From the NCBI GenBank assembly GCA_015661535.1, contig DQVY01000255.1, positions 1-6,710 on the forward strand: a DNA stretch of 6,710 bases, read 5' to 3'. This document shows, piece after piece, positions 1-6,600 of this stretch (position 1 is the stretch's first letter; each line of letters starts with the position of its first letter). The DNA comes from Sulfurovum sp. (GTDB taxonomy: Bacteria; Campylobacterota; Campylobacteria; Campylobacterales; Sulfurovaceae). The translations under genes were made by a program, and so were the position numbers. The notes under the pieces were generated by a model, which saw only the letters and a program-made list of their open reading frames with translations, was not told where the DNA came from and made no database searches.

Positions 1-2921
1 ATAAGTACTGGACGTGTACGTATCTTGATGGCTTCAAGCATGGCGTCTTTTTTGTTCATCCCTTTATTAATTTGTTCAAGGGCAAAGTGTATAAGTAAAA
101 TGGCATTGTTTACAATGACCCCCGAAAGCAACATAAAGCCCATCATTGCAGGCATAGAAACATGGTAGCCAATAGCTAGCATGGTCCATGAAGCCCCAAT
201 GATGGTCAAAGGAATGGAGAACAAGATCATCAATGAGATCTTAATGTTCCCGAACATCACGATCAGCGTAAAGAAGATAAGCGTCACCGCAATAATAATA
301 GCCCCGATCATTCGCGATGCGGAGGCTTTAAATTGTTTGATATCTCCTATTTGTTCCAATGTCACATCTTTTGGAAGGCTTATCTCATCAAGCTGTGTTT
401 CAAAAGAAGCCATAATGTGTGAAACAGCTGCTTTTTCTCTGTCTCCGTAAACTTCAAGCGTATACTCTAAACCTTCTCGGGTGATGAGACTTGGCTCTTT
501 ACTTGTCTCTAACGTCGCGATCTTATTTAAAGGTATTTTCCCTTTATTTGTATCGATCAAGATGTGCATCATGGTATCAAAATGATCGATCTGCTTTTGA
601 GGAAGCCACACACGAACAGTGTAATCTATACTGTTTTCTTTGGCAAAACTTGCCACAGGTGCACCGCGCAGTGCCAGCTGAAGCTGGGTTGTCACATCTG
701 TACGGGACAAGCCATAACGCAGTGCTTCTGCTTCATCTATCTCCAGGTTGTAGACCACTTTGTCTGCATCCCAGGTCGTAGAGGTTGACACTACACCTTG
801 TGTTTTAGAAAGTGCTTTTTCTACTTCTTTACCGGCATATTGCAAAAGATCAATGTTTGTACTGCTTAGTTTTGCATCCACTGTTGCACGAATACTTGCC
901 AGTGCAGTAGCCCCATACGGCGTGACATCAAGGTATTTTACATTTTCCAAAGTAGCGATCTGCTCTCTCAATGCTTTAGAGATCTGCCAAATATCTTCTT
1001 CTCTTTTATAGCGGTCCACATAGGTTGCCACAATCTTAAGATGGTCTATCCCGGAACCTGAACCAATACTCAATACCCCGGCTTCAGAACCAATACTGCC
1101 AGAGATACGGAGCAGTTCACCCTGTTCCGCAATGATCTTGTTGACCTTTTTCATCAATGCTTCACTTTTTTCTATAGGCAAGTTGGCATCTGTTGTAATG
1201 TTAATGTTGACCCCGCCTGTATCCATAGGAGGCATAAGCTCCTGCCCTACCGTTGGCATGACTAGTTTTACCGATGTGATAAAGAGCGCAATAAGCACAA
1301 AGACAGAGATGAACCCTAAGCGTTTAGATGCAGTGATGGCACGTACGATGTTGGCAAAGAAAACCTGAATGATGTCATTGGCACGCCCGATGACAGAATG
1401 AAAAGCATTTTCTACTTTCAATAGTACAGGATGCTGAATGGCTAAAATATGCAGAGACAACAGAGGTACAGCAATAATGGAAATAACATAAGAGGCGATC
1501 AGTGCCAGCAACAATGTCCCAACCAAAGGAGCAAAAACGGTTTGCGGGTACCCTCCTACAAACAGCATAGGTGAGAGTGCGATCATCGTGGTGACTGTTC
1601 CGGAAAAGTCCGCAAACATGATCTCTTTTGTCCCGTCAAACACTGCGGCGTGGATCTCTTTACCAAGCTCACGGTAGTGCCTCTCGATATTCTCCATGAC
1701 CACGACTGTGTCGTCCAGCAGGAGTCCCAAGGCCAGGATGATCGCAGTCAATGTCACGACATTAAAGTCAATGCCAACCAGCCACATAAGGGCAATCGTG
1801 GAAGCATAAACCAGAGGTATGGTCACCAGCACGACCAAGATCTGACGGAAGGAAGCAAGAAAAATGAACACCACGATCGTTGACATTATGATGGCATCCC
1901 TAAGAGAATCAAACATATTCATGGTACTTTGTTCAATGGTCTCTTTCTGGGTATCAGAGACTTCAAAATTGATATTTGGGTATTTCCCTTTAAAGTCCTC
2001 GATGATGCTTTCTGCTTTGTCGATGGTCTTAATAACATCTGCAGTGACAGAACGTTGGATAGAGAGTGCAATAGCCTCTTTTCCGTTACCAAAATAGGCT
2101 GCATTGTTCTCGTAATGACCAAAATAGACTTCTGCGACATCAGAGAGCACAATGTCTGCTGTGATGGGGAGTCTTTTTAGACTGTCTACTTTATCTCGTT
2201 TTCCGCTGGACTTTAACAGATAACGGTTCGATGCATTGCTTACAAAGCCAACAGCGTAGTCATTGTCATTTTTTGAGATCGTGGCAATGACCTGTCCCAA
2301 AGAGAGATGATAGGCATCAAGTTTGTCTTTGTCTATGATGATCTGCAACTCTTTCTCATAGCCGCCAAAAATGTCTACATTGGCAACCCCGTTTGTCTTT
2401 AAAAGTCTGTGTTTTATCTCTCCGCTGGCCAGGTCTCGTATGTCTTCTAACGAAAGTTTTACTCCCTCCTTGGGAGACATTGCCACCACAAGTACCGGCG
2501 CAGTTGCCTCCGTAATTTTAATGATCTGTGGCTCTCTAATGTCTTTGGGAAGTTTGGCGCGTATTTTGGAAAGGGCATTGGTGACATCATTGACCGCAGT
2601 GTCGATGTTTTTTGTATACTCAAACTCGGCACGTATCACCGTTACTTCATCAATAGTAGTAGAGTAGGCACGGCGTATTTGGTCCAGAGCATAGAGTTCT
2701 TCTTCTACGGGTACAGCAATGTTACTCGCCATCGTTTTTGCAGAAGATCCAGGCTCCACAATGACCAATGCTACTTCAGGGTAGTTGGAGTTTGGAAAAA
2801 GATTTCGGTGTATTTTGTTGTACCCGAACATCCCTGCCATGACAAAAAGGGCAAGAAACGAGAGTATGACATGTGGTTTTTTTAATACTTTTTCTACCCA
2901 AGAGCTGTTTTTTTGAGACAT
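1..2921 (-). CDS. RND-family inner-membrane efflux pump (AcrB-like), C-terminus cut by window edge
   Basis: Proton-driven inner-membrane pump of a tripartite efflux system. The 973 codons visible run without a stop to the window edge; AcrB-type pumps are about 1,030-1,050 residues, so the last two membrane helices are missing. The start ATG overlaps the adaptor stop as TAATG. Residues 17-35 form the first membrane helix. Residues 395-410 hold the TM4 motif with the paired aspartates D403 and D404 (AcrB D407/D408) in GLLLDDTVVVMEN. Residues 555-570 contain ELMPPMDTGG at the start of the second half. Three further hydrophobic segments near residues 850-945 match TM8-TM10, and the visible end has the R-x-R-P motif that begins TM11. 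In TM10 the relay lysine position is asparagine (VNNAILL, N938). Other RND branches share this, to my recollection, so it need not mean an inactive protein. HAE-type drug or organic-compound export is likelier than metal export, but the substrate is unknown. Confidence 0.95.
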   Translation of the reverse strand, partial: MSQKNSSWVEKVLKKPHVILSFLALFVMAGMFGYNKIHRNLFPNSNYPEVALVIVEPGSSAKTMASNIAVPVEEELYALDQIRRAYSTTIDEVTVIRAEFEYTKNIDTAVNDVTNALSKIRAKLPKDIREPQIIKITEATAPVLVVAMSPKEGVKLSLEDIRDLASGEIKHRLLKTNGVANVDIFGGYEKELQIIIDKDKLDAYHLSLGQVIATISKNDNDYAVGFVSNASNRYLLKSSGKRDKVDSLKRLPITADIVLSDVAEVYFGHYENNAAYFGNGKEAIALSIQRSVTADVIKTIDKAESIIEDFKGKYPNINFEVSDTQKETIEQSTMNMFDSLRDAIIMSTIVVFIFLASFRQILVVLVTIPLVYASTIALMWLVGIDFNVVTLTAIILALGLLLDDTVVVMENIERHYRELGKEIHAAVFDGTKEIMFADFSGTVTTMIALSPMLFVGGYPQTVFAPLVGTLLLALIASYVISIIAVPLLSLHILAIQHPVLLKVENAFHSVIGRANDIIQVFFANIVRAITASKRLGFISVFVLIALFITSVKLVMPTVGQELMPPMDTGGVNINITTDANLPIEKSEALMKKVNKIIAEQGELLRISGSIGSEAGVLSIGSGSGIDHLKIVATYVDRYKREEDIWQISKALREQIATLENVKYLDVTPYGATALASIRATVDAKLSSTNIDLLQYAGKEVEKALSKTQGVVSTSTTWDADKVVYNLEIDEAEALRYGLSRTDVTTQLQLALRGAPVASFAKENSIDYTVRVWLPQKQIDHFDTMMHILIDTNKGKIPLNKIATLETSKEPSLITREGLEYTLEVYGDREKAAVSHIMASFETQLDEISLPKDVTLEQIGDIKQFKASASRMIGAIIIAVTLIFFTLIVMFGNIKISLMILFSIPLTIIGASWTMLAIGYHVSMPAMMGFMLLSGVIVNNAILLIHFALEQINKGMNKKDAMLEAIKIRTRPVL

Positions 2922-2932
2922 TACTTCACTCC
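2919..2932 (-). promoter_or_regulatory. Translational coupling junction, adaptor to pump (TAATG)
   Basis: The minus strand reads GGAGTGAAGTAATG. The adaptor ends Gly-Val-Lys-TAA, overlapping the pump ATG by one base, with GGAG 7 bases ahead of the start. This supports the pump start codon and coupled translation. It is nearly identical to the channel-adaptor junction at 4043-4056. Confidence 0.8.
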
Positions 2933-4045
2933 AGCAATGGCCACATTGCCATAACCAGGAAGCTGTGCAAGTTTCACTTCAGAGGCTTGTGCGACAGGAT
3001 GTTGAGGACAAGGAGAGACCAAAACGTTGTTTCTGTTTTGCATTTCTACCGTTACTTTTTCAGGGATGAACGCTTTTTTCACATACTGCATCACAAAGGT
3101 ACCCTCTTTTTTATGCAAAAGGGTATTGTCTGGCAAGAGACACCCTTTTTTCTCCTCTGTCAGTACTTCTATTTTTATCGAAGCGCCTGAAGGTACAGAG
3201 ATGGGTTTATTCAGGGTCACTTCCGCAGAGGTTAAGCCATTCAGAGAAACAGTGTAAATTGTTTTTACATACCCCACCTGTCTGTTATCGAAAAATACAT
3301 CTTGCTCTTTTTTGATCAGTGCATGCTTCACAGGGCTGTAGGAGAAAACAAGTTTTTTCTTACTGTTACTCATAGTCAAAATAGGTTTTCCCACCGCTGC
3401 CAGATCACCTTCATGCATCAAAATGGCATCGATCTCCCCATCAAAGGGTGCGACTATTTGCAGGTAAGAGAGTTGATGCTTCAGTTGATCGATCTTTTGT
3501 TTGGTACTCTCCAACGCTGATGACTTTAAACTTACTGCGACTTTTGAAGTAGAGAGCTGCTCTTTCGAAAGCCCGCCAACGGCATAAAGCTTTTTGTTGC
3601 GTGCATAGATGCTTTTGACCAAAACAAGGTCACCCTCCTGTGCCTGAAGGGTTGATTTAAGAGCATCAATGCTGGAACGTATCTCGATCGCATCAATACG
3701 CACTAGAATGTCCCCTTTTTTGACTTTTTGTGATTCTTCTACCAGTACTTTTTCAACATAGCCTGCCAATTTGGTGGAGAGGTTAATGCTTTTGTCTGAG
3801 AGAACCTGTGCCAAAAAGGGTACCCTGTTTTCTAAAAGACCCTGTTTCGCTTTAACCAGCGCAACATTAAGCACATGAGTAGAGGGCAGCGTCTCATTTT
3901 TTATGGCATCTTTTCGTGTGTTTAAAAGCCCTTTCCCTGTTATGAGTAACAGAAGTACAGCGACTATAGCCACAAACATTAAGATTCTTTTTTTAATGAT
4001 CATTTTTTTAGTAATGGTCTCATAGGTCATTCTCTTGTCACTCAT
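2921..4045 (-). CDS. Periplasmic adaptor / membrane-fusion protein of RND efflux system (HlyD/AcrA family)
   Basis: This 374-residue protein bridges the inner-membrane pump and outer-membrane channel. A basic N-terminal tail of about 20 residues precedes one membrane helix (about 21-37). No lipobox cysteine is present, so it is anchored by the helix rather than by lipid, unlike AcrA. The first half of the lipoyl domain is at about 92-118 (GYVEKV, then VKKGDILVRID). An alpha-hairpin follows at about 122-192, and the second lipoyl half at 195-225 contains the hallmark VAPFDGEI and a GD-x-x-x-x-GKPIL stretch. Beta-barrel and membrane-proximal domains make up about 226-374. Two cysteines (C302 and C346, the latter in SPCPQHP) lie in the C-terminal part; their role is unknown. 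The first ATG is chosen because it overlaps the channel stop codon as TAATG, with GGGG 7 bases upstream; Met6 and Met15 are weaker alternatives. The gene order fits a three-gene efflux cassette. Family assignment is firm; substrate is not known. Confidence 0.95.
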   Translation of the reverse strand: MSDKRMTYETITKKMIIKKRILMFVAIVAVLLLLITGKGLLNTRKDAIKNETLPSTHVLNVALVKAKQGLLENRVPFLAQVLSDKSINLSTKLAGYVEKVLVEESQKVKKGDILVRIDAIEIRSSIDALKSTLQAQEGDLVLVKSIYARNKKLYAVGGLSKEQLSTSKVAVSLKSSALESTKQKIDQLKHQLSYLQIVAPFDGEIDAILMHEGDLAAVGKPILTMSNSKKKLVFSYSPVKHALIKKEQDVFFDNRQVGYVKTIYTVSLNGLTSAEVTLNKPISVPSGASIKIEVLTEEKKGCLLPDNTLLHKKEGTFVMQYVKKAFIPEKVTVEMQNRNNVLVSPCPQHPVAQASEVKLAQLPGYGNVAIAGVK

Positions 4046-4056
4046 TACTTCACCCC
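4043..4056 (-). promoter_or_regulatory. Translational coupling junction, channel to adaptor (TAATG)
   Basis: The minus strand reads GGGGTGAAGTAATG. The stop TAA of the channel gene and the start ATG of the adaptor share one base, and the ribosome site GGGG lies within the last codons of the channel (Gly-Val-Lys-stop). A terminating ribosome can restart directly, helping to keep the subunits in proportion. The junction differs from the adaptor-pump junction at 2919-2932 by one base. Confidence 0.8.
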
Positions 4057-5355
4057 TTTTTCTAACAGATAATTCATATAGAATTTTCCTTTTTGATAAT
4101 TGTATTTACTCTCTATCAGTTTTGCAGAAGCCACATGTGTCTGGCTTGTGGCATAGAGCAGATCATTAATGGTTGAAACACCATTTTTGTAACGCACACG
4201 TTCTATCTTTTCAGACTTCTTTGCCAAGGCCAACTGCTTGAGATTTGCCTTATAATTCGCATACTCCTGCTTCATCTTCTCTACGGCCTCTACCAAAGAC
4301 TTTCTAAGATCCAAAAGTGTCTGCTCTTTGTCAAAAGTTGCCTGCATACGGAGGATCTTTGCTTTTTCTGTACCCGCATGGGATTTTCCAAAATCATACA
4401 GTGTCCACTTTGCAGAGACCCCGATTTGCCAGTTTTCTTCAGCATTAAACTGTCCAGGGAAAGCATTGCTGTTGTCATTGTTACCATAGTTGTACCCATA
4501 ATAAGAGTCTAAAGAGACTTGAGGGTAGAGGCTTGATTCACTTTTTTCTATCCCCTTACGGGCTTTTTGAATGTTCAAGTCTGAAATATGTACTTTATTG
4601 AGTTTGGAAGCTTCATTGACTAGGCTTCGCATAGAATACTGTGGTTTTTTAACTGAAACCTTTACAGGTTTTATAGTACCTATATGTTCCAAACCAACCA
4701 AAGAAGCCAAAGATGCTTTGGTCATAGCAATATTGCCTTTTAAGACTTCCAAATACGATCTATTGCCAAAGAAGTCACTTTCTGCTTTTAAAAGATCTAT
4801 CTCTGCTTTTTTTCCAAAAGTCACCTCTTTGGCAATAATATCTTTGAGTTTTTTTAGCGCTGCCACATGTTTTTGCTGCGCAGCATGCATATCTTGCAGT
4901 GCCAATACAGACAAATAGAGTGAAGCTACATTATAGGCAAGCTGCTCTTTGGTCAAAGAGAGTTTACTGCGTGAGAGTTGTGTAGCCATGTCATCCATTT
5001 CCACCTGCCGGGTTTGGGAAAAACCAGTAAAGAGTGGGACGGAGTATTTCACACCGGTACCAAAAAAATCTTTGGTCGTCGCTATAGCCTTTGCCGCATC
5101 CGGGTCAGAAAGCAGACTTCCTGGAGTCAGAGGTATCAAGGTCCTGGGCAAATTATAGTGTGTATAGCTCCCTACAAGATCGATGTTTCCAAGCTGCGCA
5201 GCTTGATTCTCCTCACGCTGCACTTCAGATAATTCTATCTGTGCTTTGCTCTGCTTTATCACTGTACTGTTTTCCATAGCATAGTGAATAAGTCCATCCA
5301 AAGTAGTACCATACAGGTACAGATGAAAAGCCATTACTGACAAAAAATACTTCAT
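4045..5355 (-). CDS. TolC-like outer-membrane efflux channel (OEP family)
   Basis: This 436-residue protein is expected to form the trimeric outer-membrane and periplasmic tunnel for the adaptor and pump encoded downstream. The internal duplication typical of the family is visible. PLFTGFSQTRQVE (107-119) in the first half matches LYDFGKSHAGTEKAK (319-333) in the second. TFGKKAEIDLLKAESD (179-194) matches RYKNGVSTINDLLYATSQ (388-405). Tyrosine-rich strands at 64-68 and 283-290 fit the beta-barrel segments. Long helical stretches lie at about 125-220 and 330-385. The signal peptide is short (one Lys, then a hydrophobic run to about residue 16); no lipidation cysteine is present. The start is supported by AGGAG 8 bases upstream (5364-5368). 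It ends in GVK-stop, overlapping the adaptor ATG by one base. The length is close to that of ordinary TolC/OprM relatives. It could equally be called an OprM/CusC-type protein; only the superfamily is certain. Confidence 0.94.
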   Translation of the reverse strand: MKYFLSVMAFHLYLYGTTLDGLIHYAMENSTVIKQSKAQIELSEVQREENQAAQLGNIDLVGSYTHYNLPRTLIPLTPGSLLSDPDAAKAIATTKDFFGTGVKYSVPLFTGFSQTRQVEMDDMATQLSRSKLSLTKEQLAYNVASLYLSVLALQDMHAAQQKHVAALKKLKDIIAKEVTFGKKAEIDLLKAESDFFGNRSYLEVLKGNIAMTKASLASLVGLEHIGTIKPVKVSVKKPQYSMRSLVNEASKLNKVHISDLNIQKARKGIEKSESSLYPQVSLDSYYGYNYGNNDNSNAFPGQFNAEENWQIGVSAKWTLYDFGKSHAGTEKAKILRMQATFDKEQTLLDLRKSLVEAVEKMKQEYANYKANLKQLALAKKSEKIERVRYKNGVSTINDLLYATSQTHVASAKLIESKYNYQKGKFYMNYLLEKGVK

Positions 5356-5363
5356 TTGACACG

Positions 5364-5368
5364 CTCCT
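5364..5368 (-). promoter_or_regulatory. Ribosome binding site of the TolC-like gene
   Basis: AGGAG on the minus strand lies 8 bases before the ATG at 5355. It is the only good Shine-Dalgarno match in the gap and fixes the start of the channel gene, supporting the short signal peptide that follows. Confidence 0.75.
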
Positions 5369-5384
5369 GTTTATATAGAAGAGT

Positions 5385-5393
5385 ATCATAACA
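5385..5393 (-). promoter_or_regulatory. Candidate extended -10 promoter upstream of the TolC-like gene
   Basis: On the minus strand the 63-base gap contains TGTTATGAT: a TG-n extension followed by the -10-like hexamer TATGAT. Transcription would begin about 7 bases downstream, leaving a leader of roughly 20 bases that includes the AGGAG ribosome site. No good -35 is seen at 16-18 bases; the nearest weak matches (TTTGCG, TTCACT) are at 15 and 20 bases. An extended -10 without a -35 is the usual housekeeping promoter form in Campylobacterota. It could allow the efflux cassette to be expressed apart from the cytochromes. This is a pattern match only. Confidence 0.4.
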
Positions 5394-5418
5394 CATTAAT
5401 ATGGACGCAAAGTGAATT

Positions 5419-6195
5419 CTATTCCCAGAAAGGAAGCAAAAAAGCTACTTGTTCATCTGAAAGTATTGCAGTAGTTTTTGCGATACATTTAAGATGTGCT
5501 TTACTCGCTTCAATTTTCAACTTGGCGATCTTTTCTAATTGTTTCTCTACACTTTTAGGGTCTTCTCTGTCTATCATCGCTTCAGCGATCACAGCTTCAA
5601 GAGGTGCCAACTGTTGTTTAATAGCTTTGACTTCTCCAAGTGTCTCTTTTCGTACTAGCAGGAGTTTCTCTTTTTGCTCTTTTGTCAATCCTAACCCTGC
5701 CTTGTCCCAATTTTGCACCAACAGTTTGGTCATGTGAGGCAAACCTTCACTGTTTACTAAAAATGGTGAAGTTTGCAAGGCTTTCATTTTATCATTGGTC
5801 AACATCTCTTTGATCATCGAAACAAATTGCGGATGTGGGTACTTTGCCAACATCTCTGCAGCAATGAGTGCCAACTCTTCTTTGCTGACATTCCCTTTTT
5901 GTGACGGCATGACCCCGTACTTGGCTACTTTGTTAGACTCACAGACTGTTTTAGAAACATCGGGGTTCAAAACATAGTCAACAATAAACTCTTTTTTCTT
6001 TTGCTCATCTTCTATCGCCAAGTTAACATGAAAGACAATCGAATCAAGCGGAGGGGCTTTGAGTGTAGGTATTTGGTGAAAAGTGGGTGCTTCAAGCATA
6101 TGACAGCTTGCACATTTTTTCTCTAAAAGTTCTGCCCCTGTTGAGGCGAGAGTTATTGCTGTGGTTGTGGCTAAAAGTAAAAGTGTTTTTTTCAT
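5419..6195 (-). CDS. Secreted cytochrome c with C-terminal Spy/CpxP-like (LTXXQ) domain
   Basis: This 258-residue periplasmic protein appears to have two parts. A signal peptide (about 1-21, KK then a Leu/Ala/Thr-rich core) is followed by a class-I-like haem c domain (about 22-118). CASCH at 28-32 binds the haem, and M96 in YGVMPSQ is the likely sixth ligand, ahead of a C-terminal helix (105-118). Residues about 155-258 are helical and charged. LTKEQ at 170-174 and LSDEQ at 245-249 lie 75 residues apart, which resembles the paired LTXXQ motifs of Spy, CpxP and related metal-sensing proteins. The two-domain reading is my inference; the CxxCH haem site is certain. C85 and C237 are extra cysteines outside the haem motif. 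The start follows AAGGA at a 6-base spacing. It lies 48 bases after the small cytochrome and 63 bases before the channel gene. Possible roles are redox or ligand sensing for the neighbouring kinase, or periplasmic electron transfer or chaperoning. It ends FWE-TAG. Confidence 0.82.
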   Translation of the reverse strand: MKKTLLLLATTTAITLASTGAELLEKKCASCHMLEAPTFHQIPTLKAPPLDSIVFHVNLAIEDEQKKKEFIVDYVLNPDVSKTVCESNKVAKYGVMPSQKGNVSKEELALIAAEMLAKYPHPQFVSMIKEMLTNDKMKALQTSPFLVNSEGLPHMTKLLVQNWDKAGLGLTKEQKEKLLLVRKETLGEVKAIKQQLAPLEAVIAEAMIDREDPKSVEKQLEKIAKLKIEASKAHLKCIAKTTAILSDEQVAFLLPFWE

Positions 6196-6212
6196 GAAAG
6201 ATCCTTATAAAA

Positions 6213-6222
6213 TATGTACATA
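6213..6222. repeat. 10-base perfect palindrome between the two cytochrome genes
   Basis: TATGTACATA reads the same on both strands and lies in the 48-base gap, 7 bases upstream of the AAGGA ribosome site of the second cytochrome. It could be half of an operator or a chance AT-rich palindrome; the flanks do not extend the symmetry well. There is no T-run following a GC-rich stem, so it is not a terminator. Confidence 0.25.
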
Positions 6223-6243
6223 CTCTACTATTACAATATTAAC

Positions 6244-6600
6244 TTAATGTGAATTTTTCTCCAAGACCAATGCTTTCTTCACATCATACCTGTCGATATA
6301 CGCTTTTATGTTTTTTTTCAATATCTTCTCGTCTACATCAAGTGACTCTTTCATAGGAAACTTCAAAAAAAACTGTGGGGGCATGATAGAGTGTGCTTTT
6401 TGAGGTGCGTTAAGATAAGCTAACATCGCTTTAGCGATACGTTCTCGGGTACTGTACTTCATCAGATAACGTCTGTTGATCAAGGTATTGGGTATTTGTT
6501 GTGTTGCATGGCAATCCAGACAGTTTTTTGCCAGATCAATCTCTTCCTCTGCCATAGATACACCTAAGAGAAGCACCAAAATAACGATTATTTTTCCCAT
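6244..6600 (-). CDS. Small secreted mono-haem cytochrome c
   Basis: This 118-residue protein begins with a clear signal peptide (MGK, then a hydrophobic Ile/Val/Leu core, cleavage probably after A17). The mature protein is about 100 residues. CLDCH at 27-31 is the covalent haem-binding motif with its histidine ligand. M73 in SIMPPQ is the best candidate for the distal methionine, with M83 as an alternative. A lysine-rich C-terminal helix (about 91-112, ending KAYIDRYDVKKAL) fits the closing helix of small class-I cytochromes. It should carry electrons in the periplasm; the partner is not identifiable. The ATG lies inside the end of the histidine kinase gene (13-base overlap), which suggests translational coupling. 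AAAGG sits 10 bases upstream, a slightly long but usable spacing. I do not recognise a named orthologue. A regulatory role together with the kinase is only a contextual guess. Confidence 0.88.
   Translation of the reverse strand: MGKIIVILVLLLGVSMAEEEIDLAKNCLDCHATQQIPNTLINRRYLMKYSTRERIAKAMLAYLNAPQKAHSIMPPQFFLKFPMKESLDVDEKILKKNIKAYIDRYDVKKALVLEKNSH

Noticed and set aside
181..1368. Several plus-strand open frames of 70-96 codons (for example 181-450, 491-781, 1132-1368)
   Set aside because: They lie wholly opposite the uninterrupted, family-typical RND pump gene, lack recognisable domains, and have compositions expected of antisense frames.
1919..2152. Minus-strand frame of 77 codons inside the pump gene
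   Set aside because: It overlaps the pump in another frame without its own ribosome site or recognisable motifs.
1..2921. Pump gene as a truncated pseudogene
   Set aside because: The frame is open through all 973 visible codons and is interrupted only by the window boundary, within the R-x-R-P motif where TM11 should follow.
2873..3190. Plus-strand frame of 105 codons opposite the adaptor/pump junction
   Set aside because: It is antisense to two clear coding regions and their coupled junction; its Phe- and His-rich product reflects antisense Lys/Glu codons.
4571..4918. Plus-strand frame of 115 codons rich in Cys, Ser and Phe
   Set aside because: It is opposite the helical part of the TolC-like gene; the cysteine/serine richness is the antisense image of Ala/Lys/Leu codons, not a cysteine-rich protein.
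5371..5378. CTATATAA as an alternative -10 for the channel gene
   Set aside because: A start about 7 bases further on would leave almost no leader and would cut into the AGGAG site; the upstream TGTTATGAT is better placed.
5408..5425. GAATAGAATTC near the end of the cytochrome/Spy-like gene as a terminator
   Set aside because: The stem is only about 4 AT-rich base pairs with no following T-run, so it is not a credible intrinsic terminator.
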